Positions 1-10,026 of a DNA stretch of 64,000 nt are shown here, piece by piece. Every line of letters starts with the position of its first letter. Position 1 is the first letter of the stretch. The position numbers and the translations under genes are program-made. Source of the DNA: an uncultured Sphingomonadaceae bacterium (lineage in GTDB: Bacteria; Pseudomonadota; Alphaproteobacteria; Sphingomonadales; Sphingomonadaceae). The notes beneath the pieces were generated by a model. That model did not search any database. It had not been told where the DNA came from and saw only the letters and a program-made list of their open reading frames with translations. Location of the stretch: contig CANLCX010000002.1 of the NCBI GenBank assembly GCA_947489315.1, forward strand, positions 682,001 to 746,000, written 5' to 3'.

Positions 1-622
1 CTTTGGATTCAGTGGCACTGCCAAATGCCCGGCGCACCTTGGTCGGAAAGCCGGTAATCTCGCTCAGCATGAAAGACGCATAGAGGATCGTAATGAAGAT
101 GAAGCCACCAAAGCTGGTCAGCGATGACAATACCGATTGCGCAATCGCGGCGATATCGATTTCTGTCAGCAGCTTCGTGGCAAATTCGCTGACTTCTTTG
201 ACGACCACTTCACTGCCACGATCAATGATCAGCCCAGGCGAAGACATCATGTCCCCCATATCGGCTTCGGCCGCTGCCGTCGCTGGCTGCACTGGGAACC
301 AGGCGGCGAACAGGCTTTCCAAATTGGTCTGATAAGTCGGCAAAGAGGGTACCAATGTCTGCAGGCTGGCCACCAGCATCCGGGTCATCGCAAACAGCAG
401 TAAGACCACGCCAAACAAAGCCAGCGTCGCGCGCAGCCACATAGGCGAGCGGCCTAATCCCGGAATTCGGGCGACAGCGGCACTGGCTGCATAAAGTATC
501 TGGAGTAGGATGATTGCCGTGACAATCGGCAGGATAATATCCTTGCCGACATAGAACAGCCAGCCGATCATAATCGTTATGCCGACGGAGAAAAATATGG
601 TGCTGACGCGGCCCTGTAACAT
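1..622 (-). CDS. AI-2E family permease, N-terminal part (runs off the left edge)
   Basis: The minus strand is open from an ATG at 622 to the window edge, giving 207 residues of a longer protein. An in-frame TGA lies 12 nt upstream, so 622 is the first possible start. Hydrophobic segments at about 7-25, 27-48, 60-87 and 168-190, with a long soluble stretch (about 95-165) between the third and fourth, match the N-terminal half of the AI-2E transporter family (PerM/YdiK-like, usually about 350 residues). Members are inner-membrane proteins of mostly unknown substrate; transport of autoinducer-2 is shown for only a few. The gene is divergent from gmk. Family assignment rests on topology and general sequence feel, so the substrate is unknown. 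Confidence 0.75.
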   Translation of the reverse strand, partial: MLQGRVSTIFFSVGITIMIGWLFYVGKDIILPIVTAIILLQILYAASAAVARIPGLGRSPMWLRATLALFGVVLLLFAMTRMLVASLQTLVPSLPTYQTNLESLFAAWFPVQPATAAAEADMGDMMSSPGLIIDRGSEVVVKEVSEFATKLLTEIDIAAIAQSVLSSLTSFGGFIFITILYASFMLSEITGFPTKVRRAFGSATESK

Positions 623-789
623 TATCTTCGATCACCATTTTCATTATCGGCGGAAAACCCTTGCAACCGGTTGTTAAACATAAAAATCCCGCCTGTCATC
701 ACATCAGTTTTGCAGCCCGCCCTGAAACATCTGCATCGGATCGCGACTAGCATCTTGACGGCATGCACCCTTCTCGGCCAATAGCCGCT

Positions 790-1455
790 ATGGCCGACGA
801 TATTTCTTCCCTTCCGCATGATGAACTGAGCCGCCGCGGCCTACTGTTTGTCCTCTCTTCTCCTTCTGGAGCCGGTAAATCGACTCTGGCACGGATGCTG
901 CTCGAAGCGGATGAACAGATCGCCATGTCGGTGTCTGTCACCACCCGGCCGCAACGCCCGGGCGAAGAACATGGCAAAGACTATTTTTTCGTCAGCGGCG
1001 AAGAATTTGAAGAGATGGTCGCCGATAACGCGTTTCTGGAATATGCGACCGTGTTCGGCAATCGCTATGCAACGCCCGCCGCCCCGGTCCAGAAAAATCT
1101 CGAAGACGGTCAGGATGTTTTGTTCGACATTGACTGGCAGGGCACACAGCAGCTTTATCAACGCGGCGGCGAAGATGTGGTACGCATATTCATCCTGCCG
1201 CCCTCACTCCCAGAACTGCGTGAGCGTCTTGAGGCGAGAGCCACCGATAGCAATAATATTATCGACAGTCGCATGCAGCGTGCGGCCAGTGAGATCAGCC
1301 ATTGGGATGGCTATGACTATGTCCTGATCAACGACGATCTCAACGCCTGTTTCGCTAAGGTCCAAAATATCCTCGCCACAGAACGTATGCGCCGTTCGCG
1401 GCAAACCGGCCTGATCGGCTTTGTCAGAGATCTCGTGGCGCAAGAACGCGGATAG
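790..1455 (+). CDS. gmk: Guanylate kinase
   Basis: Phosphorylates GMP to GDP with ATP in the cytosol, an essential step of guanine nucleotide synthesis and salvage. The P-loop SSPSGAGKST sits at residues 23-32, followed by the GMP-binding stretch SVSVTTRPQRPGE and DYFFV, then FDIDWQG and a lid region ending in SRMQRA. From ATG 790 the protein has 221 residues, close to the family norm. An in-frame ATG at 763 would add nine residues (MHPSRPIAA) that are not typical, and neither start has a strong ribosome binding site. It is transcribed away from the permease gene. Confidence 0.96.
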   Translation: MADDISSLPHDELSRRGLLFVLSSPSGAGKSTLARMLLEADEQIAMSVSVTTRPQRPGEEHGKDYFFVSGEEFEEMVADNAFLEYATVFGNRYATPAAPVQKNLEDGQDVLFDIDWQGTQQLYQRGGEDVVRIFILPPSLPELRERLEARATDSNNIIDSRMQRAASEISHWDGYDYVLINDDLNACFAKVQNILATERMRRSRQTGLIGFVRDLVAQERG

Positions 1456-1559
1456 GACTGAATTTTACCTTTATTTTCGGCATAAAATACTGACAAATAT
1501 TAGTTAATTTTAACATTCTCCGTATATGGCTCTGGACCAATATTGGGTGAAGGCCAGGA

Positions 1560-3065
1560 ATGTTAAACGAAGTCAAAGCGATATATATCGGGGTGCTGCG
1601 CGTTTTTGCGCTTTTGTTCGCCGTGATGGCTTTGCCTTCGACAGCCTTTGCCGCTCAAACGCTCAACACCACCAGCACCACCTCTTGCTCGGCGCAAGGC
1701 GGCACACTGGTCGGCGGTAATATCCTGACCGATTTCGACAATGGTACATTTGGCAGCGAGGATGGTTCTCCCGATCAATCCCCCAGCACCAATCCTTATC
1801 CCGGTCAGGTTTCTGGCGGCGTTTTTGCCAATTTCTATAGCTTTTTTCACGGTGCCTATGGTTATGTTGCTAATCCGGTCAACCCACGCAACAGCTTTCA
1901 ACATCCCGATATTACCGACCCTGTCTATAGCACAACCGGGCGGTTTTTTGCCTCTGATCCGAACGTCAACACGCCAATAATCAATTTCACCGCGCTGAAC
2001 GTCAATCCCAACGAAAATTACCAGCTTTCCTTTTGGGCGGCGAATAGCGAACCCAATGGCACGCCCAATGATATTAATCTGGAAATTGACGGGATTGTCT
2101 CACTCAATACCGGTGACCTGCAAGCCTTCACGTCAGCATTGGAATGGAAAAAATACGCTTTCGTCTTTAACTCCGGCAATCGCACCGAAATATTAATCGC
2201 GCTACGCTCACTGGAAACCGGCGCGGGCGGCCGCGATTTCTATCTCGACAATGTCGAAATGGAGTTTTGTTCGCTGAGTGGGAGTGATATTACGGGCGCC
2301 AATTTTTCCGACGTAGACCGAGACAATCTCTTTCAATCAGCGCGTGAAGCTGGATTACCAGCGATTAATGTCGACCTTTTCGACACGCAGGGCGATGGCG
2401 ACCCTGCCAATGATATTTATGTCAGCGGAACTGACAGCATAGCGAACGGTAGCTTCAGCTTTATCAATGTGCCCGCTAATCCTAATTACGAGCTTCGGGT
2501 CAGCGCGGCCGATCCTGACTTGCCCGGCGGTAGTAGCCTTGGCACCGCATCCATCCTGTCAGTCAATCTGCAGTCGAGTAGCAATTCCACTGGCAATGAT
2601 TTTGGTTTTGATCTGCCCCGCCCCAGCCTAACGATCAACAAGAGCTCCACCGTCTATGACAATAGCCAGTTTAGCGGTTTTTCGGTTCCATTGCAGGATA
2701 TTGCCTATACCATATCGGTGGAGAATAGCGGCGGCGAAGGCGCGGATAAGGACGGGCTGTTCGTCTTCGACCAACTGCCTGGCACGCTTACCTTTTACAA
2801 TGATGATTTCGATGGAGCAGGCGTCGTCACCAATGACCCGATTGTCTTTACCCAGTCATCAACCGGCCTAGATTTCGACTATAGCCGGGACGTCGCCTTT
2901 TCAAATGATAGCAGCCCGCCCAATAGTTTTTCGGACTGCAATTATAGTCCTGCAACAGGCTATGACCCGGATATCAGATATGTCTGCCTGAACCCCAAAG
3001 GCGTGATGACCGGCGGCAGCAGCCCGCCCGGCTTTACTGTGCAGTTTCGTGCACGAGTCAATTAG
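1560..3065 (+). CDS. Secreted SdrD_B/DUF11-like surface protein
   Basis: 501 residues. A signal peptide (about 1-32, hydrophobic core LLFAVMALPS, probable cut after AFA) sends it across the inner membrane. Residues about 35-235 form a Cys-poor, Asn/Gly-rich beta domain that reads like a carbohydrate-binding jelly roll (IDGIVSLNTG, YLDNVEMEF). Residues about 240-330 resemble an SdrD_B repeat (DVDRDNLFQ, GLPAINVDLFD, GDGDPANDIYV). From about 350 to the end it resembles a DUF11 domain (LTINKSSTVYDN, ISVENSGGEGADKDG), and it ends in VQFRARVN. The ATG follows an AGGA. The function is not known; adhesion or an envelope structural role is inference. Confidence 0.85.
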   Translation: MLNEVKAIYIGVLRVFALLFAVMALPSTAFAAQTLNTTSTTSCSAQGGTLVGGNILTDFDNGTFGSEDGSPDQSPSTNPYPGQVSGGVFANFYSFFHGAYGYVANPVNPRNSFQHPDITDPVYSTTGRFFASDPNVNTPIINFTALNVNPNENYQLSFWAANSEPNGTPNDINLEIDGIVSLNTGDLQAFTSALEWKKYAFVFNSGNRTEILIALRSLETGAGGRDFYLDNVEMEFCSLSGSDITGANFSDVDRDNLFQSAREAGLPAINVDLFDTQGDGDPANDIYVSGTDSIANGSFSFINVPANPNYELRVSAADPDLPGGSSLGTASILSVNLQSSSNSTGNDFGFDLPRPSLTINKSSTVYDNSQFSGFSVPLQDIAYTISVENSGGEGADKDGLFVFDQLPGTLTFYNDDFDGAGVVTNDPIVFTQSSTGLDFDYSRDVAFSNDSSPPNSFSDCNYSPATGYDPDIRYVCLNPKGVMTGGSSPPGFTVQFRARVN

Positions 3066-3068
3066 AGC

Positions 3069-3689
3069 CTAATCCGCCCGCTTACGATAGATACCGTCAA
3101 ACACTGTCGTCCAACTCTGCCCGCCATCATTTGACGACTGCCAATGCTGTCGAACGCTACTGATCTTGTCGCCATCCTTATTCGGGGTCCAAGTGACGCG
3201 GTTGATCGGAGAGCCTGTGACATGGCCCGGTGCATTGGCATTGCTGAGCACCATCGCGCCTTTGTCATTCAAGCCGCCTTCGATGTACAAAGCGGTACCG
3301 TCCGCGCCCATCCATGTCTGATGCCATGTTTGGCGCATGGCGTCGTAAAAACTCATGCTCATGCCGGTATAACCACCGTTGGTGCGATATTTCTCGCGGA
3401 TGACGCAGCCGCCATGTTGGGTGCTGATGCGATTAATCGCTGTCGATTCATCTTTGCCTGCCGGTGTGACATCCCATGTCCCGATCCAGAAATCAAAGGC
3501 ACGATGATCCGCACTGGCACAGGGCGGAGTATTGGCAGGTTGGGCAAAGGCAAGGGATGGTGCCAACAAAGTCGCAAACAAAGCGCAGATTAGGGGTAGG
3601 GCGCTTCGAGTACCGGGCCGGGAAAAGGAGCTTGCCCATGCGGAGGGCAAAAATTCCCGCAATACCAAATTACGAACCACGTTTATCAT
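3069..3689 (-). CDS. Exported DUF1579-like hypothetical protein
   Basis: 206 residues from ATG 3689, chosen because a GGGGGATGG ribosome binding site lies just upstream; an in-frame start at 3752 would add 21 unlikely residues. After a long N-region comes a signal peptide core (SALPLICALFATLLAPSLAFA). The mature part begins with a Cys and contains HRAFDFWIGTWDVTP and repeated Trp-rich beta strands (TWHQTWMG, RQHWQSSNDGGQSW, VFDGIYRK). This resembles DUF1579/lipocalin-like proteins that show the FDFWIGxW motif. It is convergent with the preceding surface-protein gene, only 3 bp apart. No enzymatic role is known. Confidence 0.8.
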   Translation of the reverse strand: MINVVRNLVLREFLPSAWASSFSRPGTRSALPLICALFATLLAPSLAFAQPANTPPCASADHRAFDFWIGTWDVTPAGKDESTAINRISTQHGGCVIREKYRTNGGYTGMSMSFYDAMRQTWHQTWMGADGTALYIEGGLNDKGAMVLSNANAPGHVTGSPINRVTWTPNKDGDKISSVRQHWQSSNDGGQSWTTVFDGIYRKRAD

Positions 3690-3944
3690 GCGGCACCATC
3701 CCCCTTTTTTGAAGCCAAGCGGCGATCCTAATGCGTAACCAAACAGGACCACTTAGTGGCTCTTGAGTAAATTATGTCAGATAGGATCAGGAAGGCAGCC
3801 GCTTTCGACGAAAAGCGAACGGGCTTCGACCATCGTTCACCGGGTCTTGACCAAACCGGCCAATAACCGGCGCAAAAGGGCTGGGGTCACTGTTTCTTAA
3901 AGGCTTTCTGCCATAATAAATGGCTGATTTACTAGCTTTCTAAT

Positions 3945-5549
3945 GTGAGTAGCAGCGTGACCGATAGCCCCTTTGGCAGCCTTAACAGTAAATGGCCGAT
4001 TGGCCGGCTTGTGGCCGGTTTTCTGTTGTTCAGCGTCGCCTATGCGCTCATCAACCAATTGCCCCTCACCCAATCCATCCTCTATCGCGCAGCGGCTTTT
4101 GATTATACCAATGCCGGACTGGCGGCCCTGTCCTTTTCGATACAGGCGTTGTTGCTGTTCACAGGGACCCTTTGGCTTTCCAAGCGGTGGTTTGTGGCAA
4201 TGCTTTTTCTGGTCGCGCTCTCTGCTGGCATCAACATGATCTATGGGCAGATTGTTGGTGACACGCTCGACCTTCAGAAAACCGGCTGGCTTCTGACAGA
4301 GGCCCGCCAAGCGGGCGACGCGGCCGGTGAATTTGCTGTGCCCCTTGCACTGGCTATTGCTAAACTGCTGGTCGCCATCGCACTATTGATTGGCACCAGA
4401 GGCCTGTTGCATAGACCGGCCCGTCAAGGGATCGGCGGCCGCATTTCAGGTAAAGGATCTACCATAGCGATCATGGCTCTACTGGCGGCACCTTCGCTAT
4501 TATGGCCTTGGCTTAACCTCCACCCGTTAGGCGCAGAGCGCAATATATATAGCTATACCACTGCCATATTCTCCGCCGATCCACCGCCGCAACGCTCTGC
4601 AGTCTCGGCCATTCCGTCGCCTGATGCAGCAGTCAGAAAAATCATCTGGCTGGTCGATGAAAGCGCCTCTTATGCAGCCTTTGATCAGATCATCGCGCCG
4701 CAATTGAGCGATCATGCTCCTATCGATTTCGGTGAAGCGGCATCCATGGGCCATTGCAGCACGCCATCCAATGTCGCGCTCCGCTCCGGGGTTTCCGTGC
4801 GTTCTATCGATAGCTCCACTGATCTGCGTCGTACGGCGTCCATCTGGGGCTATGCCGCCAAAGCAGGCTACATCACCACAATGATCGACGGCCAGGTCTC
4901 CGGTCCACCACAAAACCTGTTATTGCCGCCGGAAAAGGCGCTGATTGATCGCTATGAAAGCGCTGCAGACGGCATGAAAACCGATCTCAAAATCGCTCGC
5001 GCGCTCAATGCCGACCTGAAGACGGACGGAAAACAATTTGTCTATGCCATCCTGCGCGGCGTGCATTTCCAATATCACGATCATTATCCTAAAGGCGCGT
5101 TGCCAGAAGGCAGCAGCACTCAGGCACAATATGATAAAGCCATCGCTTATTCCAAGACCGGATTTTTTGACGCGCTGCTCGACGGCGTTGACCGTTCCAA
5201 GGTCGCGATTTTCTATACGTCCGACCACGGCCAGAACATAAAGGACGGCGTGACACCGCATTGCAGCGGCGCGCCGGTCAAAGCAGAATTTTCCGTCCCG
5301 CTGGTCGCTTTTCTGCCGCCGGATGTGCAAAAAGACTATCAAACCGCTCCCGGCGGGCGCAGCCACAGTCAGCTATTTCCCACAACGCTGACGCTCATGG
5401 GCTATGACACCGCCTATGCGAGCAAGCGCTACGACAATATCCTAACCGCGCCCACCGCTCGCTATGTCTGGTTCGGTCGCGGGGTCGTGCCAGTGAAAGA
5501 TGGCGGGACCATTGACGTGAAGAGTGGAGAGCAATTTCCGGGGCAGTGA
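3945..5549 (+). CDS. Membrane-bound sulfatase-fold transferase (EptA-like)
   Basis: 534 residues from a GTG start. The first about 190 residues carry five hydrophobic segments (for example LVAGFLLFSVAYALI, LVAIALLIGTRGLL). The rest is a periplasmic alkaline-phosphatase/sulfatase-superfamily domain. Visible signatures are IWLVDESASY at the domain start, GHCSTPSN where the Thr/Ser nucleophile would sit, and YTSDHGQN as the C-terminal metal site. This arrangement matches phosphoethanolamine transferases of the EptA type and related LPS or glycan modifying enzymes. The group transferred cannot be read from sequence. No partner genes flank it. Confidence 0.8.
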   Translation: MSSSVTDSPFGSLNSKWPIGRLVAGFLLFSVAYALINQLPLTQSILYRAAAFDYTNAGLAALSFSIQALLLFTGTLWLSKRWFVAMLFLVALSAGINMIYGQIVGDTLDLQKTGWLLTEARQAGDAAGEFAVPLALAIAKLLVAIALLIGTRGLLHRPARQGIGGRISGKGSTIAIMALLAAPSLLWPWLNLHPLGAERNIYSYTTAIFSADPPPQRSAVSAIPSPDAAVRKIIWLVDESASYAAFDQIIAPQLSDHAPIDFGEAASMGHCSTPSNVALRSGVSVRSIDSSTDLRRTASIWGYAAKAGYITTMIDGQVSGPPQNLLLPPEKALIDRYESAADGMKTDLKIARALNADLKTDGKQFVYAILRGVHFQYHDHYPKGALPEGSSTQAQYDKAIAYSKTGFFDALLDGVDRSKVAIFYTSDHGQNIKDGVTPHCSGAPVKAEFSVPLVAFLPPDVQKDYQTAPGGRSHSQLFPTTLTLMGYDTAYASKRYDNILTAPTARYVWFGRGVVPVKDGGTIDVKSGEQFPGQ

Positions 5550-5574
5550 AATTTATCGCCCGCGTAGCCATCCT

Positions 5575-5979
5575 CTATTGAATCGGCGGCTTATAATCGG
5601 CCTTTTGTAGCGTGAATATATAGGCGGCCAGATCATCAATATCCCTGCTCTCAATGTCAAAATCCATCAGTTCAGGATAATTATGGGAATCACTAAGCCA
5701 GCTAGTCAGCGTTTTATCTGTCAGACCCTGTGTATTGGCCATGACACTGAACGGCGGCGCTTGCGGGTTTGGCGATTTCTGTCCATCCGTCACGTCATGA
5801 CAGGCGGCACAATGTGTTTGTGCAAATGCCAGTCCTTGCATTGGTCTCTGCATCGACCTGCCATCATCAGCAGCGCCGACATTTCTTTCGCCATTGTCTG
5901 ATGCAGTCTGGTCGGTTGACACCGTGGTGCACCCCATCACTGCAAGCAGAATAAGAGTTCCTAGAACGAATTGGCGCAT
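5575..5979 (-). CDS. Lipoprotein c-type cytochrome
   Basis: 134 residues. The N-terminus is a lipoprotein signal (LLAVMGC lipobox, Cys at about 16), and the mature part carries a single haem motif CAACH with a distal region (APPFSVMANTQG, ending DIDDLAAYIFTLQ) typical of class I cytochrome c. The haem would face the periplasm, anchored by lipid. Electron partners are not encoded nearby. It is convergent with the sulfatase-fold gene. The domain is clear; the biological role is open. Confidence 0.88.
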   Translation of the reverse strand: MRQFVLGTLILLAVMGCTTVSTDQTASDNGERNVGAADDGRSMQRPMQGLAFAQTHCAACHDVTDGQKSPNPQAPPFSVMANTQGLTDKTLTSWLSDSHNYPELMDFDIESRDIDDLAAYIFTLQKADYKPPIQ

Positions 5980-6136
5980 GGATGAGATTCCTATCGGTTA
6001 AACTATGGATCCCCACCCACTAGCGAATTTGAACATATTATATGATTATTGCAAAATCAGATAAAGCGAAAAATGTCGCCCTAACCTGCTTCCCAGGAGG
6101 CAATTACACCGCCGTAAACAAACCCGCTTGCCAAAA

Positions 6137-6151
6137 GAACATAACTAGAAC
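6137..6151. promoter_or_regulatory. SOS box (alphaproteobacterial LexA site) of uvrA
   Basis: GAAC-ATAACTA-GAAC is the complement of GTTC-N7-GTTC, the LexA operator established for alphaproteobacteria. It lies 57 bp before the uvrA start, where repression of an SOS gene is expected. Confidence 0.85.
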
Positions 6152-6208
6152 ATAGTACGGCCTTATGACCCGCTGGACTCTCCTCTCCATCTTCGGCAAA
6201 GCACGCAC

Positions 6209-9121
6209 ATGAGCCTTACCCATATTAAAGTGAAAGGCGCCCGGGAGCATAATCTTAAGGGCGTCGATATCGACCTACCCCGCGACAAATTGATCGTCAT
6301 TACCGGACTTTCCGGCAGCGGTAAGTCGAGCCTTGCGTTCGACACCATCTATGCCGAGGGTCAGCGGCGCTATGTCGAATCGCTCTCCGCTTATGCGCGC
6401 CAGTTTCTGGAGATGATGCAGAAGCCGGATGTCGAACATATTGAGGGCCTGTCGCCTGCCATCTCGATCGAGCAGAAGACCACCTCGCGCAATCCGCGTT
6501 CGACCGTCGCGACCATCACCGAGATCTACGATTATATGCGGCTGTTATGGGCGCGCGCGGGCGTGCCTTATTCGCCAGCGACCGGAGAGCCGATTACCGC
6601 GCAGACGGTAAGCCAGATGGTCGATCGGGTCATGGCGCTACCAGAGAAAACCAGATTCTATCTGCTTGCGCCGGTCGTACGTGGGCGCAAAGGCGAATAT
6701 CGCAAGGAATTGCTCGAGTGGCAGAAAGCTGGTTTTACCCGGGTGCGCGTTGACGGCGAGTTTTACGATATTGAGGAAACGCCAAAGCTCGACAAGAAGC
6801 TGAAGCATGACATTGAAGTGGTCGTCGACCGGCTGGTCGTGCGGGCCGAGACCGATAATAAAGAGGGTATGGAAACCCGGCTCGCCGATAGTTTCGAGAC
6901 AGCGCTGCGGCTCTCTGACGGGCTTGCCTTTGTCGATCTGGCCGAGGGCGTTGTACCGGGCCGCGACGAGGCAGCTACCGGAACCAAGATGAAAGGCACT
7001 GGCCTGCCCGACAATCGCATCGTGTTTTCCGAACGCTTTGCTTGTCCGGTCAGCGGTTTCACGATTGAGGAAATCGCGCCGCGGCTCTTCTCGTTTAACG
7101 CGCCGCAAGGCGCCTGCCCCGCCTGTGACGGCTTGGGCGAAAAGCTGCATTTTGATACGCAACTCGTCGTGCCCAATCCGGCGTTGTCCATAAAGAAGGG
7201 TGCCGTCGTGCCGTGGGCTAAGTCCAATCCGCCAAGCCCTTATTATATGCAGGTGCTGGGCAGTCTCGCGAAGCATTTTGAATTTTCGCTGGATACGCCG
7301 TGGCAGGACCTGTCTGAGCATCACCGCGATATTGTCCTCAACGGCACGCAGGGTCTTCCTGTGACGCTGCGCTTTCAGGACGGGCGCAAAAGCTATGAGG
7401 TCAAGAAACCGTTTGAGGGTGTGGTTGGCAATTTGATGCGCCGGATGCTGCAAACCGAGAGCGCATGGATGCGCGAAGAGCTCGCCAAGTTTCAGGCGGC
7501 GGCACCCTGCGAGGTTTGTCATGGCGCGCGGCTCAAGCCCGAAGCGCTAGCGGTCAAGATGGCTGGCGAGGATATCAGCATCCCGACCCGGCGCAGCGTC
7601 GGTGACGCGCTGGCCTTTTTCAACGGCCTCGCGGACCAGCTCGACAAGACGCAAAAGCAGATTGCCGAACCGATCCTGAAAGAAATTATCGAACGGCTCG
7701 GCTTCCTCAACAATGTCGGGCTTGATTATCTCAATCTTGACCGGACCAGCGGCACATTGTCTGGCGGAGAGAGTCAGCGCATCCGTCTGGCTAGCCAAAT
7801 AGGTTCAGGATTAAGCGGCGTTCTCTATGTTTTGGATGAACCCAGTATCGGCTTACACCAGCGCGATAATGACCGGCTGCTGACAACACTCAAGCGTCTC
7901 CGTGATCTTGGCAATACCGTGATTGTCGTCGAACATGACGAAGAAGCAATACGCACAGCAGATTATGTCGTCGACATGGGTCCCGGCGCGGGCATCCGCG
8001 GCGGAGAGGTTGTCGCAGAAGGTACACTCAAGCAAATCCTGAAATCCAAGAAATCACTCACCGCCGCGTACCTAAATGGTTCGCGGGAGATTGAGGTTCC
8101 TGCCAAGCGCCGTAAAGGCAATGGCAAGAAGCTCACCGTACATGGCGCAACCGCGAATAACCTGCAAAATGTCACCGCATCGATCCCGCTCGGCACCTTT
8201 ACCTGCATTACCGGCCTGTCGGGCTCCGGTAAATCATCATTGATCATCGACACGCTTTATGCTTCGGCAGCCCGGACGTTGAATGGCGCGCGGATCATCG
8301 CGGGTAAGCATGATAAAATTACCGGCCTGCAATATTGCGATAAGGTGATCGATATTGATCAGTCACCCATTGGCCGCACCCCGCGATCCAATCCGGCGAC
8401 CTATACTGGCGCGTTTACCAATATCCGCGACTGGTTTGCCGGCCTGCCCGAAGCGGCCGCGCGCGGTTATAAACCGGGACGGTTCAGCTTCAACGTCAAG
8501 GGCGGGCGCTGCGAAGTGTGCCGGGGCGACGGGCTGATCAAGATTGAGATGCACTTCTTGCCTGACGTCTATGTGACCTGCGAGGAATGTGGCGGAAAAC
8601 GCTATAATCGCGAAACGCTGGAAGTGAAATTCAAAGGCAAGTCGATTGCCGATATCCTGGACATGACGGTTGAGGACGCCGTGAGTTTCTTCAAGGCAGT
8701 GCCACCAATTCGCGACAAAATGGCAATGCTCTATGAAGTGGGACTTGGTTATATAAAGGTCGGTCAACAGGCCACGACACTATCAGGTGGTGAGGCCCAG
8801 CGCGTAAAGCTTGCAAAAGAACTTTCCAAGCGTTCGACCGGGCAGACGCTCTATATTCTCGATGAGCCGACAACCGGTCTCCATTTCGAAGATGTCCGCA
8901 AGCTGCTGGAAGTGCTCCATCAATTGGTCGAGCAAGGCAATAGCATCGTGGTGATCGAGCATAATCTCGATGTCATCAAAACCGCCGACTATATACTCGA
9001 CCTGGGCCCCGAAGGTGGCGTCCGCGGCGGTGAGGTTGTTGCGGAGGGCACGCCGGAACAGGTGGCGAAGGTAAAAGGCAGCTTTACCGGTGGCTATCTG
9101 AAGGACATGCTGGCGAAGTGA
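6209..9121 (+). CDS. uvrA: UvrABC excinuclease subunit A
   Basis: 970 residues, full family length. UvrA dimers scan DNA for bulky lesions and load UvrB in nucleotide excision repair. Two ABC ATPase halves are complete: Walker [10 protein letters not shown] near residue 33 and again near 672, signatures LSGGESQRI and [10 protein letters not shown], and Walker B LYVLDEPS and LYILDEPT. The zinc modules are visible as [16 protein letters not shown] and CEVCRGDG with CEECGGKR. A LexA box lies upstream, so damage induction is expected. Its TGA overlaps the GTG of the damaged phosphatase gene that follows. Confidence 0.98.
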   Translation: MSLTHIKVKGAREHNLKGVDIDLPRDKLIVITGLSGSGKSSLAFDTIYAEGQRRYVESLSAYARQFLEMMQKPDVEHIEGLSPAISIEQKTTSRNPRSTVATITEIYDYMRLLWARAGVPYSPATGEPITAQTVSQMVDRVMALPEKTRFYLLAPVVRGRKGEYRKELLEWQKAGFTRVRVDGEFYDIEETPKLDKKLKHDIEVVVDRLVVRAETDNKEGMETRLADSFETALRLSDGLAFVDLAEGVVPGRDEAATGTKMKGTGLPDNRIVFSERFACPVSGFTIEEIAPRLFSFNAPQGACPACDGLGEKLHFDTQLVVPNPALSIKKGAVVPWAKSNPPSPYYMQVLGSLAKHFEFSLDTPWQDLSEHHRDIVLNGTQGLPVTLRFQDGRKSYEVKKPFEGVVGNLMRRMLQTESAWMREELAKFQAAAPCEVCHGARLKPEALAVKMAGEDISIPTRRSVGDALAFFNGLADQLDKTQKQIAEPILKEIIERLGFLNNVGLDYLNLDRTSGTLSGGESQRIRLASQIGSGLSGVLYVLDEPSIGLHQRDNDRLLTTLKRLRDLGNTVIVVEHDEEAIRTADYVVDMGPGAGIRGGEVVAEGTLKQILKSKKSLTAAYLNGSREIEVPAKRRKGNGKKLTVHGATANNLQNVTASIPLGTFTCITGLSGSGKSSLIIDTLYASAARTLNGARIIAGKHDKITGLQYCDKVIDIDQSPIGRTPRSNPATYTGAFTNIRDWFAGLPEAAARGYKPGRFSFNVKGGRCEVCRGDGLIKIEMHFLPDVYVTCEECGGKRYNRETLEVKFKGKSIADILDMTVEDAVSFFKAVPPIRDKMAMLYEVGLGYIKVGQQATTLSGGEAQRVKLAKELSKRSTGQTLYILDEPTTGLHFEDVRKLLEVLHQLVEQGNSIVVIEHNLDVIKTADYILDLGPEGGVRGGEVVAEGTPEQVAKVKGSFTGGYLKDMLAK

Positions 9122-9459
9122 GCGACCGCCCACGAAGACTGTTGTTCATCTGCTCACGTAACCAATGACGCAGCCCGACCGCTGAAGCCGTTTTCGATGA
9201 GGTGAGCGGCGTCGAAGCTATCTCCGCAGGCACGAATAATGATGCCGAGACACCGCTTTCTGGTGACCTTATAGAATGGGCCGATGAGGTCCATGTGATG
9301 GAGCGTGAGCAACGTAAAAAAGTGACGCAAAAATTCAGATCTTTGCTGTCGGAAAAACCCGTGCGAGTTCTGGGCATAGCTGACAGATATACCTTCATGG
9401 ACACCGCGTTAGTGGCGCTGATCAAACGAAAATTTCCTGAATTTTTTACCGATAACTGA
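9118..9459 (+). pseudogene. Low-molecular-weight phosphatase-like gene (COG4551 type) with an in-frame stop
   Basis: The reading frame starts at GTG 9118, overlapping the uvrA stop by 4 bp (GTGA). It reads LLFICSRNQ-stop-RSPTAEAVF and then GVEAISAGT...DLIEWADEVHVMEREQ...ADRYTFMDTAL. The TGA is at 9166-9168. Without it the product would be 113 residues with the C-x5-R phosphatase loop CSRNQ[W]RS; relatives generally have Trp or another large residue at this place, so TGG to TGA is the simplest reading. Restart at GTG 9202 would give 85 residues lacking the catalytic Cys. Beyond the stop the sequence is intact, so the lesion looks recent, or it is a sequencing error. Confidence 0.8.
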
Positions 9460-9516
9460 GACCGTTACAACTTCCGCCACTTGACACCGACCCTACTCCG
9501 CTCGCACATTCGCGCC

Positions 9517-9990
9517 ATGAAACTCAGCCCCAATTTCCACCTCAGCGAATTTACCCAGTCGCAGACAGCGACGCGGCTAATGCTGGACAATACGCCCGGA
9601 CCTGCGGAGATAGCGGCGCTGAAGCTGCTTTGCGAAAAGGTGCTTGAGCCCGTGCGCGAGAATTACGGCCGCCCGGTGCTGATTTCCTCCGGCTATCGAT
9701 CGCCCGCCGTTAATCGCGCCATTCGTGGCTCGCGCAGTTCACAGCATGCCAAGGGCGAAGCGGCGGATTTTGAGATTGCGGGCATCGACAATCTACGCAT
9801 CTGCCAATGGATGGAACGCCGGCTCAACTATGACCAGCTGATCCTGGAATTTTACGAGCCCGGCGTACCGGCCAGCGGCTGGGTTCACGTGTCCTACCGT
9901 GAACCCTATCGCAATCAAGAGCTGACCGCCAAGCGCGTTATCCGCAATGGACGCCGCACGACCGTCTATCAAGATGGTATTGTCGGTTAG
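9517..9990 (+). CDS. Peptidase M15 family (D-Ala-D-Ala carboxypeptidase-like)
   Basis: 157 residues from ATG 9517; a TTG at 9481 is in frame but adds an atypical extension. The fold is the Peptidase_M15_3 type: FHLSEFTQS, then SSGYRSPAVNRAIRGS, SSQHAKGEAADFEI (the His and Asp of the zinc site) and SGWVHVSY (third His). Such enzymes cut D-amino-acid peptide bonds in murein cross-links and are also found in phage lysis cassettes. No signal peptide is seen, so export or a cytoplasmic role is unclear. It stands alone with no phage genes near it. Confidence 0.88.
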   Translation: MKLSPNFHLSEFTQSQTATRLMLDNTPGPAEIAALKLLCEKVLEPVRENYGRPVLISSGYRSPAVNRAIRGSRSSQHAKGEAADFEIAGIDNLRICQWMERRLNYDQLILEFYEPGVPASGWVHVSYREPYRNQELTAKRVIRNGRRTTVYQDGIVG

Positions 9991-10026
9991 TGCGTCGTCC
10001 ACCGGCAGCGGCCATTTTCAAGCGGG

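Noticed and set aside
6638-7522. 294-codon open frame on the minus strand inside uvrA
   Set aside because: It is fully antisense to conserved UvrA sequence, has no ribosome binding site or recognisable domain, and arises from the GC-biased third positions of uvrA.
9166-9168. TGA in the phosphatase gene as a selenocysteine codon
   Set aside because: The catalytic Cys is already present four residues earlier, the position is normally a bulky residue, and no SECIS-like hairpin follows the TGA.
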